Source: Brienomyrus brachyistius (taxonomy: Eukaryota; Chordata; Actinopteri; Osteoglossiformes; Mormyridae). From it: a stretch of 64,000 nucleotides of DNA. The notes below the pieces were generated by a model. That model searched no databases. It was not told the DNA's origin and saw nothing but the letters and a program-made list of their open reading frames with translations. The position numbers were made by a program, and so were the translations under genes. Where the stretch lies: the NCBI RefSeq assembly GCF_023856365.1, contig NC_064539.1, positions 27,245,493 through 27,309,492 of the forward strand, written 5' to 3'. Positions 28,946 through 42,400 of this stretch are shown piece by piece. Positions within the stretch are counted from its first letter, which is position 1. Every line of letters starts with the position of its first letter.

Positions 28946-30208
28946 CCCCTCTCCCGCTCCCAGCTTCTTTCAGTTCATCATTCCCCCCCAGGGCTCTTCC
29001 TAAATCCAGTTAGGTTCCTAAATTGCTAAACGGACATTGGAAGGAACAGGCTATTAAGGACCTCAATCCTGAAGTGGCAAGTTTTTGGTAACAGGCAGTT
29101 AAAAGCACAAAAACTGGAACTCGGATGATGCTCCAATGGTAACGCCAAACTCATAAATAATAGGTGAAATTTTTTCTAACTATACTAATACATTCTTTAC
29201 TTCCTACATATTTCTCAAAGATTTCGTTGCTTCTGTAGCACCTCATAGCTGGTGCTGGAGAATTATTGAGAAAAGGCACCTTGTTGGATATCACCAGCCA
29301 TTGTTCGAGCTACAAAAGCAATTAAGGGCTTTCACCTTTGCTGTGATTCGGAATAATGGAAAAATGCTCCCGCAGCAGGCGAGTCACCATTAAATCACAA
29401 AGGCAACAACAGTGATTATACACATAAATGAATCTGATGTCTGCTGCAACTCTAAACAAGATCTGGTTAAGATGGCACGGTATTTACCACAGCTGTGTCT
29501 GGCTGGCCGCCCGGGACTTAAAGCAGTCATAAGCTAAGTGGATTGATCGCCCTTCCTTTTCCTAAGTGTATGAGTTTTCAGCCTCTCTCTGTCACTTTGA
29601 GCAGAAACAGTGCACTTCCATTAGGAGGGAAAATGAGGCTAATCTATACAGGAGACCTGAACAATCAGGGACCAGTAAAGCAAACACTGGTCACTGCAAG
29701 AATCACACCTTTTTAATGTTAAGTGCCTGCATTCAGCAGACACTGGTGAGGACCAAAACCTGGTCAACAAAACTAGGCTTTCCGTTTTTTATTCCATCAT
29801 TCAGCTGCAAATAAAAATTACAGCACAAACGTAACAAGTAAAATGCACATTCTGAACTTTTCCTATTCAGATAAACTAAAGAAAAAAAAGCCATGCAAAA
29901 TTTAACAGCTGCTAAAGAGTGAACAAATACAGCATTGCATGTAGGAGCCCTGTGTTCTAAATGACTCCAGTTTGCATTGTACACTGTTGGGCACAGTCCT
30001 TCAAAGTTTGCCCAGTAATCTGAATAATCTTCAAGTGCTTAACTGAGCTATTTGAAAGCTACCATCACGTCTTAGAAAATCCTAATGTGTAATCATACAT
30101 TATCCTGATTAGCACAAGGCACTATTTCTGACTGCTTGTTTCTTGCATATTTTGATTCTATCAGGTCTCCCCTCTCAGAAAGGCTAATGTAGGCTGGGAA
30201 GGCAGTGT

Positions 30209-30324
<116 letters not shown>

Positions 30325-31422
30325 TTTGCCAAAATCCACTCTGAACGTCATATGAGGTCATTTCAGTTATAAAATTCTATAACACCTCCAGTATATTAAT
30401 GTCCACAAATCAAATCCAAAAAGAATGTTTTGAGCAGCTTTAAGCTGACCTGTACTAACTGCACAATGTGACAAATACAGATGAATCCATAATTTAACGT
30501 TCTCATAGAAGCGCAGGTGTAAGATAATTATTTCCCTGCTAGGTCAGAATACACTGGCATATAAATTCTCTTAATAAAACCTTAGCATGATTTCCCAAGC
30601 AGGTGTCTTCATTTAATCTATGTGCTCGCAGGAAGCTGCATGATTTGTCAAGCTCACAAGAGCAGAAAAAACAGCTGGTAGCAGCCAGTCTTAATCTTCA
30701 CCAAGCCATAGGAGTGAATGAGCAGAAATGCCAAATTCCCCTTTTCCCTTTAAATTTCACAGTTCACTGCCCAGCGAAGCCCAGCTTAGCCCCCTGGCTA
30801 TGACATAAACAGGGACATGTTACGTTATTTTTCAGTCGCCTATGTCAGTGTATTGGACTTGCATTTGTATTTGTATTGTATTGTATTATCTTTATTTGAG
30901 TCTAGTTTAATCTGCGTCTATTAACAGTTTTCAGGAAAGGAATGCCACAAATAATTATAATAATTCACAATTAAGCTGTACCATTGAAAATCTAATTTCC
31001 ATATAAGAAGAAAAAAATCTATATTGTATAAATTATTTTTCCTATAGACTGAGCAAACTTCCTATAAGATCAAAATTATTGCAGGTAGTCCATGATCTCG
31101 TTTATCAGTTGGTGGAATGTAGCTAAACATGCACAGCAGTTTCATTCACAAGTCCTCAAAGAAGACAGTAGCAGCATATATATCCTGAAATCAAACACCA
31201 CTCCGTCAAAGGCCACCCCACTCTTCAATGCATTGTCCTCCTAAAAAAATCTTTCAAACCTCCACTGCACATGGACAAGCAAAAGCCAAACAAACAGACC
31301 ACTTCATCACTAACCTGTGCCCACTTTTGTATGAATTAAAGCCTACTTCATTCATAAAGCGTAAAAAATACATTTATGCGAACTGAAGAAACAAACTGCC
31401 TGCTTGTGGAATGTTCACTTAC

Positions 31423-31750
31423 CCTATAGCAGGGGATAAAGAGCTCAGAAGAGGCATGGAATTGAGCAAGAAACTGCAGGATTCACCCAGAAAAAGTGAC
31501 AGATCCACTGAAAAGAACCCACAGAAGTGTGAAGCTCTACTTACTGTGGACAGTACAGTTAAATAAGACAAGCAGAATTATCCTGAGATACCATTTAGCA
31601 CCAATTCCACAGCCACCACGGAACAAAAAGAGCAAATCCAGCAGGTCTGTGTCGCCGGATCAGCGCCGTGTGGAGACGTGCTTTTCCTCCAGCAGACTGG
31701 AGCAGCGCATGCGTGACCTCAGCATCTCAGTACACACGTAACCTCAGCAT
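31423..31750 (-). promoter_or_regulatory. Candidate internal promoter and 5'UTR exon for the bMunc13-2 form
   Basis: This stretch has more CpG than its AT-rich surroundings and carries a near-consensus NRF-1 site (GCGCATGCGT at 31705-31714). At its minus-strand downstream end is a strong donor, ATAGG|GTAAGTG at 31423. That would fit a noncoding first exon spliced to an acceptor near 23281. Nothing proves transcription. The right limit is approximate. Confidence 0.35.
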
Positions 31751-31895
31751 CCCAGCACACGCGTGCCTCCATCCCTCCCTCCAGCTGTCCCCTGCTCTGC
31801 CCACCACGCATGCACCCTGTCCTCTGGCTGGGGGTTCACAGGGTACAGCTTGTTGCACAAAGCAGTAGTGAAGCTGGCTCTCACTCAATCACACG

Positions 31896-31945
31896 CTGAC
31901 TCTCTCCCCCCTGACTCTCTCCCCCCTGACTCTCTCTTCCCTCCC
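31896..31945. repeat. 16-bp tandem repeat, three copies
   Basis: CTGACTCTCTCCCCCC is repeated twice exactly and a third time with TTCC at its end. It is pyrimidine-rich on the plus strand. Confidence 0.9.
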
Positions 31946-31972
31946 CTTTCTGCTCACTACTAAAACCAGCAA

Positions 31973-32229
31973 ACACACACACACACACACACACACAGAC
32001 CTGTACTCATATCTTTATGGGGACTGTCCATTCACTTCTATAGGCAAAACCCTAATCCCAACAATGGCAACCTTAACTCCCATCCAGCCCTAACCTTAAC
32101 CGTAAGTAACCAAACAAAATTTTAGGTTTTTGTTTGCAGTCCCCACAAAGTCAAAATAACAGGTTTGTATCACACCGTGGGGACATTTGGTCCCAACAAT
32201 GTAATGTATATCTGACCGCACCCACCCAA

Positions 32230-32256
<27 letters not shown>
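31973..32256. repeat. Fish interspersed repeat flanked by (CA)n
   Basis: CA runs at 31973-31998 and 32231-32256 bracket a unit containing ATGGGGACTGTCCATTCAC, CAGTCCCCACAAAGTCAAAA and CGTGGGGACATTTGGTCCCA. This is a common fish repeat whose ends are GGGGAC-type inverted segments. It is likely a non-autonomous element grown into microsatellites. Confidence 0.65.
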
Positions 32257-32261
<5 letters not shown>

Positions 32262-34756
32262 AAGCCACAATTACTCAACCAGGTGAAGAAATACACACAA
32301 CTACACAAAGACAGAAATCACAAAGATTTCATCATGTTCTGCTGACATACATAAAATCTGAAACATCCACTGCCTAGATACCTAACCTGGTTCTCCACAA
32401 CTAGTGAATTAGAGATCTAAGACCACCAAGTCTGGATAAGCTAACTTGACTTATAGTCATTCTTTACGTTCCTTTAACAATACAGACATTTCCAACTGTC
32501 ACGTCAGTCTCAAACTCCAGAATTAAAATGACTTTATATTACTTTATTACAAGAGCCCTAATCTTTGAATCAGAGAACTGAAGAGAGTCTAACAGAACAC
32601 ATTTAGCTGGCTATCCTGAGTGGAAGTGGCAGTGCACTCTCCATGAGGGACGCTCACACCGCTGTGATAAGTGCTGTAATTATGAACCGCGGCCCAGTCC
32701 TTCCCATGACACATTCACACAAACACCTTCTGAAAATAGATCTAGAGATTTGCTTGTGTCAGGACGCATGTTCTCATGCAGAATCCGAGGAGAGAGCCTG
32801 TTTCACATCACCACATGCATGGCCATAGCACTAACGCATGATTTAAAGCTAAAGAGTTATCAGTGAAAACCTGTGCAGTGTATGTTTGCATTGAGGTTCC
32901 TTCTGATAAGCTTATCTAATATTTCACAAAGCACCTTCCTTTATTTTCCATCAAGGTCAGCAGAGGGCAGCAGCTTTATATTACATTTATTGTTAAGTTA
33001 TTCCTGTCATGAAAGGCCATGAAATTATGGATGGCAAGAGTCACCGATTTGCATCACTGCAATGGCATAAAAGTTCAAAATGTGACTGCCCCCATACAAA
33101 AAACTATGCACCGGATACAATTTCAGATGAACTTAAGATGCATCATTCCAGCATCTTTGCATGAGTAAAATCGGATTTATTAATGTAGAATTATTAGTAG
33201 AGGCCCTACACCTTTATTATTTAGAAATGTGACCAATAATTTTGGACCAATAATTTTATATTTAGCTTTATTTCACCTCTCCACGCTGTTTGTGTATCAT
33301 ATTGAACTGCATCGTATTGTCTTTCGCCACATTACTGTTACATATGAAGCAGCTGAATAGAGCTTCTTAAAAACCAGGTGAGATGAGTTTTTGCAAAGGG
33401 CTCAAATAAAACCGACTGACAGAAAGAAAAAAAATCCCTACAACTCTACTTCCAGAAGTGTCTATAAAAGCACAAAACGTAAAGAAACAAGTTCTTCGCT
33501 TATCCAAATTCATTTCTAAACTTGTGTTCATCTTCCCACACTGATCACATGATCAACCTCTGACTTGGGAGCAATCGTGAATTAAACATCGGAGACTCAA
33601 TGAGTGAATCTACCCTGATCAGGACCCCCTGTCATTTTCCGTGCACCCAATTGCTGCAAACCTTATGTCCACATTGCCTGTCCAATAGCACTCTGACATT
33701 ATTGATCCTGACCTGTGCTCCTACCATGTAATCTGCTCTCCAAGGCCATATGTCATCCTTTCTCCTTATAGATCTCCATCTCCCTTTCACTCCAGTTCAC
33801 CACTAAACATTACAGGAATCCTACAGTTATTCGTATTCTCTATGCACACATCGCAATAATGATGCAGCCCTAATATTTTTTATTCTTTCTTTGCAATTTG
33901 CAAAAACATAGGAACTGCAGACATTATAGGTTAAAATGTATTTTCAGCTGATGCGATTTAAAATGATCCACATTCAATAAGCATTCAAATTCTGTTAAAA
34001 GACACCTTGATGCAACATGGTTTTGTCTATGTGTGTGTGTGTCATCAGACAACATTGATTGATATTAATTAGGCACTTCTTGGAAGGAGGAAGAAGGAAG
34101 AACAGCTGCAATGAACTCTTTCTTCACTTACGGAAAGTAAATGGAGAGATTCACGAATAAAACGTAAATTCTGAAGCACAAAGAGAAACCTAATGTTGTG
34201 TTGGAGGTAACATTTTTAGGAAAAGACAATGCAAGTACTTAAATATTCCAAATGGCAACAAGTGGCACGACCGCATTTACGGGGTGGGGGGGCAGTACAC
34301 AGCGATGGAGAGAAATGTGTGGTTATGAGAGGGGCTACAAACACCCAAGGGCAGGCTGCTATTACGCTGTCAGAGGCTCCCTCTAATCTCACTCCCTGCG
34401 ATGGCAGGCAGCATTACAAACAGCAGTATTATTACACCCCCAAGTATGGCGGAAGCCTGCCAGGAAGAAAAAAAAACATCCAGAATGGCTGAAAGGGTTC
34501 GCAAGAGGGCCGTCCGATCAGCAATCCTCACAGCGTGTGAAATCACTGATAAAGTGCTCAGCATCTGACCCATTAAGAACATGCTGCTCTTTGAAAGAAA
34601 TACTGACTTGTGTGTCAGCACAAAACGCATAATCCTGCATATTTAGAAAACAAATGTTTTAAGTATGATAATAAATAAATAAATGTGCCTCCCAGTTTAG
34701 TATGGAGAATTTGGAGGGGGGGGGGTCTCCTTTGTTTAGGTGTTCTGTGTGTACCA

Positions 34757-34794
<38 letters not shown>

Positions 34795-37700
34795 TGTTGC
34801 CTGCCCAATTTATGTACTGTTGTTAAGTCTTATCGGTTGTGGATAAAAACTTCTGAAGCATTCGGTTTGCGCCTTGAGGCTCCAAAAGTGACCCCCTGAC
34901 CTCAGCGGTCTCAACAGTTGATGGTGGAGTCTCTAGTAAGGCAGCCAAACTAAAGGTCAACTTAAAACCATAAACCCCACGAGCTGCTCTTAGCATGACA
35001 AGAAATAATTAAACGATGCTCTTTCCTGTTCCGTGTTTTTTGAATTTTTAAGCGACTAAGTCTGCTGAACCTTTTTTTTGCTGTTTTCAAAAATTATGCA
35101 AGGCACACAGGACATAAGGGCAGAATAGCAACAAGCTACAATTTACTTCCATGTTAATTAAGAAATATTAAGTGCCCTTTAGTCAACATGATCAGTGCAT
35201 GACCACTGAATTGGCTTAATTGAGTTTAAAGGTAATCTGACATAGCTCCACAATATGCTTGCTGACCTGATCTAATAATACATGAATATTATGCAATAGG
35301 AAGTGCAAAGGAGGAGGGATGTCATTCCTTATGAAGCTTCAGGTTATGCCACCTTTCTTCTCCATGGGTTCTGCTCTATTTTCCTGCACCAGAAAACCCA
35401 CTTCCCCTCCTGTTACTTTAAATACTTTTCTGACTGAAGACCTGTGAATTGGTTTAATTTCAATTACTTCTCATTGTCCTTTGTCATGACGTCATGTTAC
35501 TAAATGTTACTGTATTACTAAAGTTCAAGGATAAATGTATGAAAAATAATATTAACATTCATATGTTCAAAAATCATTTCATTAAAGGGTAGTTTAGAAC
35601 ATTTAATATCACGCAACCTCAAGAAATACCTAAGAATATGCTTAAACGTTTATATAGTCTTTACGACAAAATGGCATTTAAGTAAATGTTAGCTTGAAAC
35701 AGACAGCTTTCAACAAGTTCTGCTATAACCCATCTAACAGGAAATGTTCCCAGAACTTTAGCCAATGTCATGTGAAGGTCCTCTCAAATCCGGCAGAGAA
35801 CGTTCCTATTGTATTGTTAATTCCCAAGTTACCAAAGGTTCTGTCAATGTCAGGACAATAACATTATTACTTCAGCATCTTTTTAATGCAATTAATGTTG
35901 AAAAGTATTGTTTTATAATAAAATATTACTTTATAAAAGTGTTATTGGAGTATACTGTGAACATGCTGACCGGCCCTTAACCCACGACCTTTGAGGTGTA
36001 AAGTGATAGTGTTACCCTCTGCGCTACCATGCCCTTCATTAGCTTTTATATTATTAGCCTTAGTTGTAGTAGTAGCTGCTGTTGTAGTAGTACAATAAGG
36101 TTCTGGGAACATTAGGAAAACTGGACACTTTGAATGTTTCCATACCTTAATTGTAACATTCAGTAAACGTTTCTGGGACGAAAAATTGTTAGTGAGGGAT
36201 GTTGCTATATGATACCTAAAATTCCCATAATAACCAAGTGCCTTCAGCTGCTCAGCCAGCTTCTTCTCATCTTATCTTACACCTGGAATGCATTAATGGC
36301 ATGTATGGGTATGTATGACGCTTTAGAAACAATGAAGATCTAAACATGAAAATGCCATACAAGAAAACACGGACACTTCAAAATGGCTGGTCAGTTTAAA
36401 CTTCTGAATGACTTTTTATACTTTGCTGCTGCTGTTTGGTGTTGTGAGGAATTTATACTTCTGTGAGATACCAGGATATTACCCCCAATGTACCATGAGA
36501 AACCAGATGCCCCCAGGAACTTCCAACAGCCAAACACATGCAAAATACACAAATCATTTCTACAAGCTTATGACTAACATCAAAGTCTACTACCACCCAA
36601 GGGTAAGATGGATCAGCAGGTATCATAGCATTCTTGCAGACACATCAGGCCACAAACAGCTACGGGCAAAGAGCAATTTACGGGAAAAAGAGGAAAAAAC
36701 TATGAAATTAGCACCAGCACTGCCAACCATGGTCACCTTAAATATTAAACAATTAACACTTTCACATTGGATGTTTGCCCATTTTCCATTCAGTTAGGTC
36801 ACTTAAACAATTAAGACATCAAAATTACACAGAACTAGAACAGAAAAACCAGATGAAAAGCTGTAGTCAGCCAAATGAAAGTAATGTACATTCATGTCTT
36901 GTTCTCTAACTTGGAAGTGCAACTGGAGTTAGGCAAATGTTGAAGGGGTAAGTAAAGCTGGAATAGCAAAAACAGATCTGGAAAAGATGCTGTTGGAAAG
37001 CCAACAATGTATTCCCCGGACAGCCCTGTCACCCCTCCCCCCGATCTAATCCTTACGCCTCCCACACCCCTCATATTAATAACATTTCTAGAATTACTGG
37101 ATGGATCACCTGGGAATGTTAAAGCCAATAACATGATCACCATACAATCAAGCGTTCTGCAGACAACAGCCAAAGATGTCAGAAGAATCGTGTACAGAGA
37201 AGTACACACAAATTAACAGCTAAAGATTTGCGTTAAACTACACAGGAGTCTTCCAGGAACCCTTCACTATTGAGTGCCACCATTTTCCAAAAATGCAATT
37301 CAAATGGAACCTTCCTTCTATTAGTTTTTACCAGATAGGACAGCCTTCGTTCACACCCCGCATCATCGAGTCCCGGCCACCCAACACACTGCTGGTGGAT
37401 CAGGTTGTTCTCTCTTCAGACCACTCACAGTAGGTACTCAGTACAGCTGACTGCAAGCATCCGACAAGCCTTGCCGTTACGGAGATTCCTTGACCAAGTC
37501 TCCTGACAATAATTATTGGGTCATTATCTCAGTAATGCAGATCTTTATCGATGGCCACATCTTCTTGGTATATATACATGCTCCTCATGTTAAAAACAGA
37601 GGAACATAAACACGCAACAGCATTTTTCCAAGAACGAATAAATCAAATAAATGCTAAATTTAATCAAACACTATATTTTTTTTTCAAATCCAGTAAGCAA

Positions 37701-37883
37701 GACAGCCAGGTTCGAAACAATCTGAATAATTGGTACAATTCAATCAGTGCTTTTCTTAGTGTTATGGATCCCGGTTTATGAATTAAGCTCTAGAAGCTCA
37801 GGCAGAATTTACATGAATCTCAACCAACCCAGAAAGGAAAGAAGAAAAAAAAAAAAAGATGAAGATGAAGTGATGACCCTTAC

Positions 37884-37971
37884 CTCCTGAAGCTGAAGAC
37901 GGACTTTGTTGATGGCCCTCAGCCAGCGTAATCTTGATGGAGAAAACGGTAGGGGCTCACCGGCCAGAAAA
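37884..37971 (-). CDS. unc13b: unc13b exon, calmodulin-binding helix
   Basis: Encodes (S)FLAGEPLPFSPSRLRWLRA, then INKVRLQLQE. The basic amphipathic WLRAINKVRLQLQE helix matches the Munc13-1/ubMunc13-2 calmodulin site, in which a tryptophan is the anchor and which tunes short-term plasticity. The exon is 88 nt, entering in phase 2 and leaving in phase 0 at GAG|GTAAGG. It therefore splices in frame to the shared exon at 19233, across an intron of more than 18 kb that contains the bMunc13-2 first exon. Confidence 0.94.
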
Positions 37972-38137
37972 CTGAATCAGAGAAAAAATAAGTTATAGTG
38001 TAGAACGGAAATGGGCACTCATGACTCATGAGGTGAGTTTCTCTGTTTTTAAAACCTGAGATGTCAAATATATGTTCAGAACACAAGTTTAGAGATTTTA
38101 ATCAAGGAACTTTGATTTCTAACCCAGATCTCCACAC

Positions 38138-38502
38138 CTTGCAACTGGATCCTCAGGCTTCTTCTCAAAGGTTGTTGGCATCTGCTCTGGGGAAGCTCTG
38201 GCTTTTGGCAGAATGCCATTCTCGCTTTCCCTGCTCCTGATCTCCTCCGTGTCCTCCCAGGCAGTGTGGCCGTTGGCAGGCCGGTAGCTAGCTGTGCTGT
38301 GGTAGCAGTGACGAGAGTCCAGTTCCCGGCGCTCCTCGGCTTCCGAAAGCGGCACGCTGTCCTGACCCATCTCGCTGAGCTGGGAACTGGCCTGGCTGAG
38401 ATCTCCTGAGGAGCCAGCGTGGCTGCTCTCCATAGGGCTTTTGTGACAGGGAGACATGGCACATCTGAGGGCAAGATCATGGGCAGCGCCAGGACTGACA
38501 CA
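38138..38502 (-). CDS. unc13b: unc13b exon, Ser-rich linker with two possible acceptors
   Basis: Encodes CVSPGAAHDLALRCAMSPCH, then SSHAGSSGDLSQASSQLSEM, and later YHSTASYRPANG, matching the SSGELSQGSSQLSE and YHSCHSSVSY pattern of the Munc13 linker. The donor is GCAAG|GTGTGG, phase 2. The outermost acceptor (GTTACAG at 38502) needs phase 0, as delivered by the giant exon. A second acceptor (GCCCTCAG, exon start at 38464) needs phase 2, as delivered by the 49685-49907 exon. Both give the same downstream frame. Another open minus frame across the exon is not coding. Confidence 0.82.
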
Positions 38503-39460
38503 CTGTAACACAACAACACCTACTCCATACACCATGTCAGAAGGCAAGACACTGGAACACATCAAAGAACCAGACAGCAAATTTAGCAAGATGGCATCCT
38601 CTAAGGTAGTATCAATAACAGCAGTCTCCCAGATTGCTACCCACAACCTTTTATTCCACAAACTGAGCTTCAGTACAATTAAAATCTACTAATTATAATG
38701 TATAATGTATATAGTAATTGAAATGCATTGCTAGTATAACAGCAATTGTATTATGTCTTAATAAAGATCTAGTGCATAGAGGACTATCATTTGTTAATTT
38801 AAAAGGGCATTTAAAATTTATATAGCTGGTTGGTTGATTACTTTTGCAGAGACAAGAGAAAAGCCTACGTTGATAATGTACAAAATGCAGAGCTGGACAC
38901 CTCAGTGAATGTGGGATCCCATCAAAGACCATAACTTATAACCCACTGGTTCTATTACAACGCAGATTACCTGTATCTGCTTAATTGTGCTTAACTGACT
39001 TATACAGAGATTCCACATGTCCTATTTATGTGACAAATAATTTGAAGTGTTTGTCTCCTTTAGATGAAAGCATATTTTATGTTAGTAATTCTTTATATAT
39101 ACTGTTTGGGCTCAAATATTTTAAAGGACTTATTTTGGGTACATGTGTTTATTATAAGCCACTTGAAGCGAAAAAGGCTAATAGCATTCAAATATTACAG
39201 AATATTTATGTCTGAACAATGTCATTTGTAAATGACTGAAACAGTAATTTATACTCAGTCGCAAATATGAAAAAAATACAGACAGATAATTACAGTAAAT
39301 AAGCCACACAATAAATAATAGTGAAGAAACACAAACACACAGACAGACAAGGACAACATCTATGGGGTTAGGGTTGCACTCTTTCAAAAAGGATAACTTC
39401 TAAAAGTTAACATGAGTGCATCATAAATGGTGCTTTGATGACCATTTATTATGCAAGTAC
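38503..39460. other. Intron between the giant exon and the linker exon
   Basis: About 950 AT-rich bases. The giant frame stops at 39449-39451 and AATAAA occurs across the stop, so a short 3'UTR reaching into this interval is possible. I see no other features. Confidence 0.5.
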
Positions 39461-42400
39461 TAGCCTTTTTATACTCAAGTGATCCATCTTCAAGTGGGTA
39501 TCTTGAAAGACTCCTGATTTGAGTTCTGTGGAGGGTATGAGATCAATCTCCACCTCATTTATGTTGTCAGACAAAAGCTCTTCTAGCACAGGTGAGGAAA
39601 TGAGTGTCTGCGGGATGTTTGCACCATCTGTAGGACTTTGCTTAGGGATTTCAATATTGTCTAAGGTTTTAGCTTCTTCTTGGGTTGCATCACGCAGATT
39701 AATACTCATACTTCTATCACTGGCAGGTTGCCGTACCTCCATAATGTGGTCATTAGAATCAGTTTTGCTTAGGGTGTCTGCTACAGCGAGTTTCTCATCT
39801 TGTGCGTTGGGTTGAGTCGTGATGACGGAGACAGACTGTGGCTTAGAAGGGGCAGGTGTCTCTTTCTGTCCTGAGAAACCAAATCTTTTTAAGCCAACTG
39901 AAAATCCCTCAGGTTTTTCTTCCTGAAAAAGCCCAGCAGAAAAAGCCCTGAGCCCAGAAAGAAGGCCACCAACTTCGACCTGCGGCATCTGAGGCAGGCC
40001 TTTGGGAATAGAAGGTGGAGATGAAAAGAAAGAACCAATAGATTTCCCAGAATCATTGCTGCCAGACAGGAAGCCAAATTTTGCAGATAAGTTGGACATA
40101 TCAAACATGGACTTTTCAGGTGGTGGATCTGTGTTTGTCCTCTGTGTGTCTGCTAGAGGAAGCTTCTGGCTTTTCTCAACTGATTGAACTTCCATCCCCT
40201 CTCCCACTGAATCCTCTATAATGACAACTGGTTCATCGTGTACAGATTGCCTTTCATGACAACTAGCTTTCTCCATTTCAGGGACTTCAGTAGAAGGACA
40301 ACCTTCAGGTGCAGTTCCTGCAAGTGATATATTTTTATCTACAGTTAATGGATCACAATTATCAATGGACTTTCCAGAATCCTTAACAGATAATAGTTCA
40401 TGTTTCATTTCTGTTGAAACTTTAACAGCTGGTTTCACACAATATTTTTCCTGATTGTCTACTTCGGATATGCTTGAATCTGTAGTACTAGATGCAACAA
40501 AAAATTCTTTTTCCTCGGCTGAAGATGCATCTAGAACCTCAAATATATATTTCACATTTTGTACAGAAGGGCCAGATGTGGTCAGATGTGCAGCTTCCGA
40601 AGGTTTAGGTGGTTCAGCTGTTCTGAAAATGCCAAGTAGATCATTTTTCAATGATTCCACTGGACTGGTACTTGGTAGATTAAAGAAGGAACTTTTCTGC
40701 TGACACTGAGATTTGGTAGGAATGGAAGATTTAAAAAATGAAGACTGTGGAGGTGAGAAGAAACTACTTGTAGGAATAGATGGAGCCATTGCTGCTGAGA
40801 AAACCTTGGACACGTAGCCAGATAAATTATCTGACTCATAAGGTTTTTGTTTTTCTGATGGCTTTGTCTCTTCCACGATATGTTGGTCAATTACCGTGGA
40901 ACATCCATTTTCGGATGAAGCAAAAATGTCAGCTTCAGTGCTTAAAGCTGTTCCTTCATCGATTTCAACTTTGTCACTGGAAACATCAGAACATGGCTTC
41001 CTAAGCGGAGACAAATTGTCATGTTGAAATGGAGCTTGTGACAAAGCAACCACTTCACCCCCCTGTTCTGCTTCTATCTTAGCAGTAGCAAATGAGCACA
41101 CATCGGATGCACTGGAGACTGTGCCACTTTGCAGGCTATTGTTTTGTGTGTCCAGTTCCTCCTGGAGCTGATCACTTGCATCCTGTTTCTTTTCATTAAT
41201 AACAGGCCTGTTAAGGACATTGCCAGTTTTAGGCTTTTTGTCTTCTGGGGCACCAAGAAGAGAGAAGAATGAAGGAAGTCTAAAAGGTCCTTCTGGTTCA
41301 GGCGGTTTAGATAATCTTTCTGCCTGACTAGAATCAGGGCCAGTAAACATAGAAAACAAACTCTTTCCCACTGGCTCCTTGGTCTCAGAAGCTCTTGGGA
41401 GAATATTTTGCAGAAGTAATCCACTTTGGGCAGAAGCTTGTACACTAGGTCTATTGAATAAAGAAAAAAGTCCTTTGCCTTGTGTGTCTTTAGCTGTAGA
41501 GTTGTTTTGGTTATGAATATCCTGTGACATGGGTCCACTGAACATGGAAAGTAACCCTTTGCCAGGTATATCCTTAGGCAGAGTTGATCCAGGAAGAATT
41601 CCAGCAAAATGTGACCCAGTCTGGGAAGCAGGTGGTTGAACACTTGATTCTTGAAATGTGGATAGTGAAGTTAGATGGGGTGTCTCATCCAGAAAAGCAT
41701 CTTTTAGGGAGGCCTCTTCTCTGATGAACTCTTTCTGGCTTACAGAAGGCTGGGTGCTGAATGTGCTGGCATCTAGTAACATGTTTTCATTTATGGATTT
41801 TTCTTTGCATACAACTGTTTCTGATGGAATAGATTTAGGAGCTAATGCATCCTGTGTGGAGACAGATTGAGTAACATGTTCTGAAAACACTGTCAAGTCT
41901 CCGGTTCCAAGAGAAGTTGCTTCAGGAATTGATCCAGTTTGAGGTGAAGCCTGCTGGGTACTTGGTCCAGAAAACATTGAAAATATACCCCTGCCTGGTG
42001 GGTATTTAGGTGCAGCAGAACCTGACAAAGATGTGTCAGGTGTGGATGAAGTTGGGGCAGGTTGTGAAGCAGGTCCAGCAAACAATGAAAATATGCCTTT
42101 ACTTGTAGAACCACTATTTGAAGACACTGCAGGAAAAAATCCACTAAGAAGAGATCTAGCCTCTGTCTGATTCTGCTGAGAGTCAGATACGCCAAACATT
42201 GATGATGACCTTTTACCTTGAGGTTCATCTTTATTAGGTGCAGACCCAGAAAGCATATTACTCATAGACAATCCAAACAAACCCCCAGACTGCTTAGGAT
42301 AAGGCTCTGGTGTAACCTGTCTAATTGTCTTTGGCTGACTTAAAATAGAACTAACATTGGAATCTGGTGGAAATACCTCAGACCTCTTTCCTGGTTCCTG

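Larger units (their letters stand above)
31760..37883. other. Upstream part of the long linker intron
   Basis: Noncoding, with a (TG)n tract at 34760-34792. Around 35740-36190 there is an AACGTTC-rich stretch resembling a decayed fish repeat. I found no exon signals linked in phase to the neighbouring exons. Confidence 0.5.

Noticed and set aside
38076..38519. Second open minus-strand frame across the linker exon
   Set aside because: The frame with SSGDLSQASSQLSE matches the family. The other is Arg/Cys-rich without similarity and runs past the donor.
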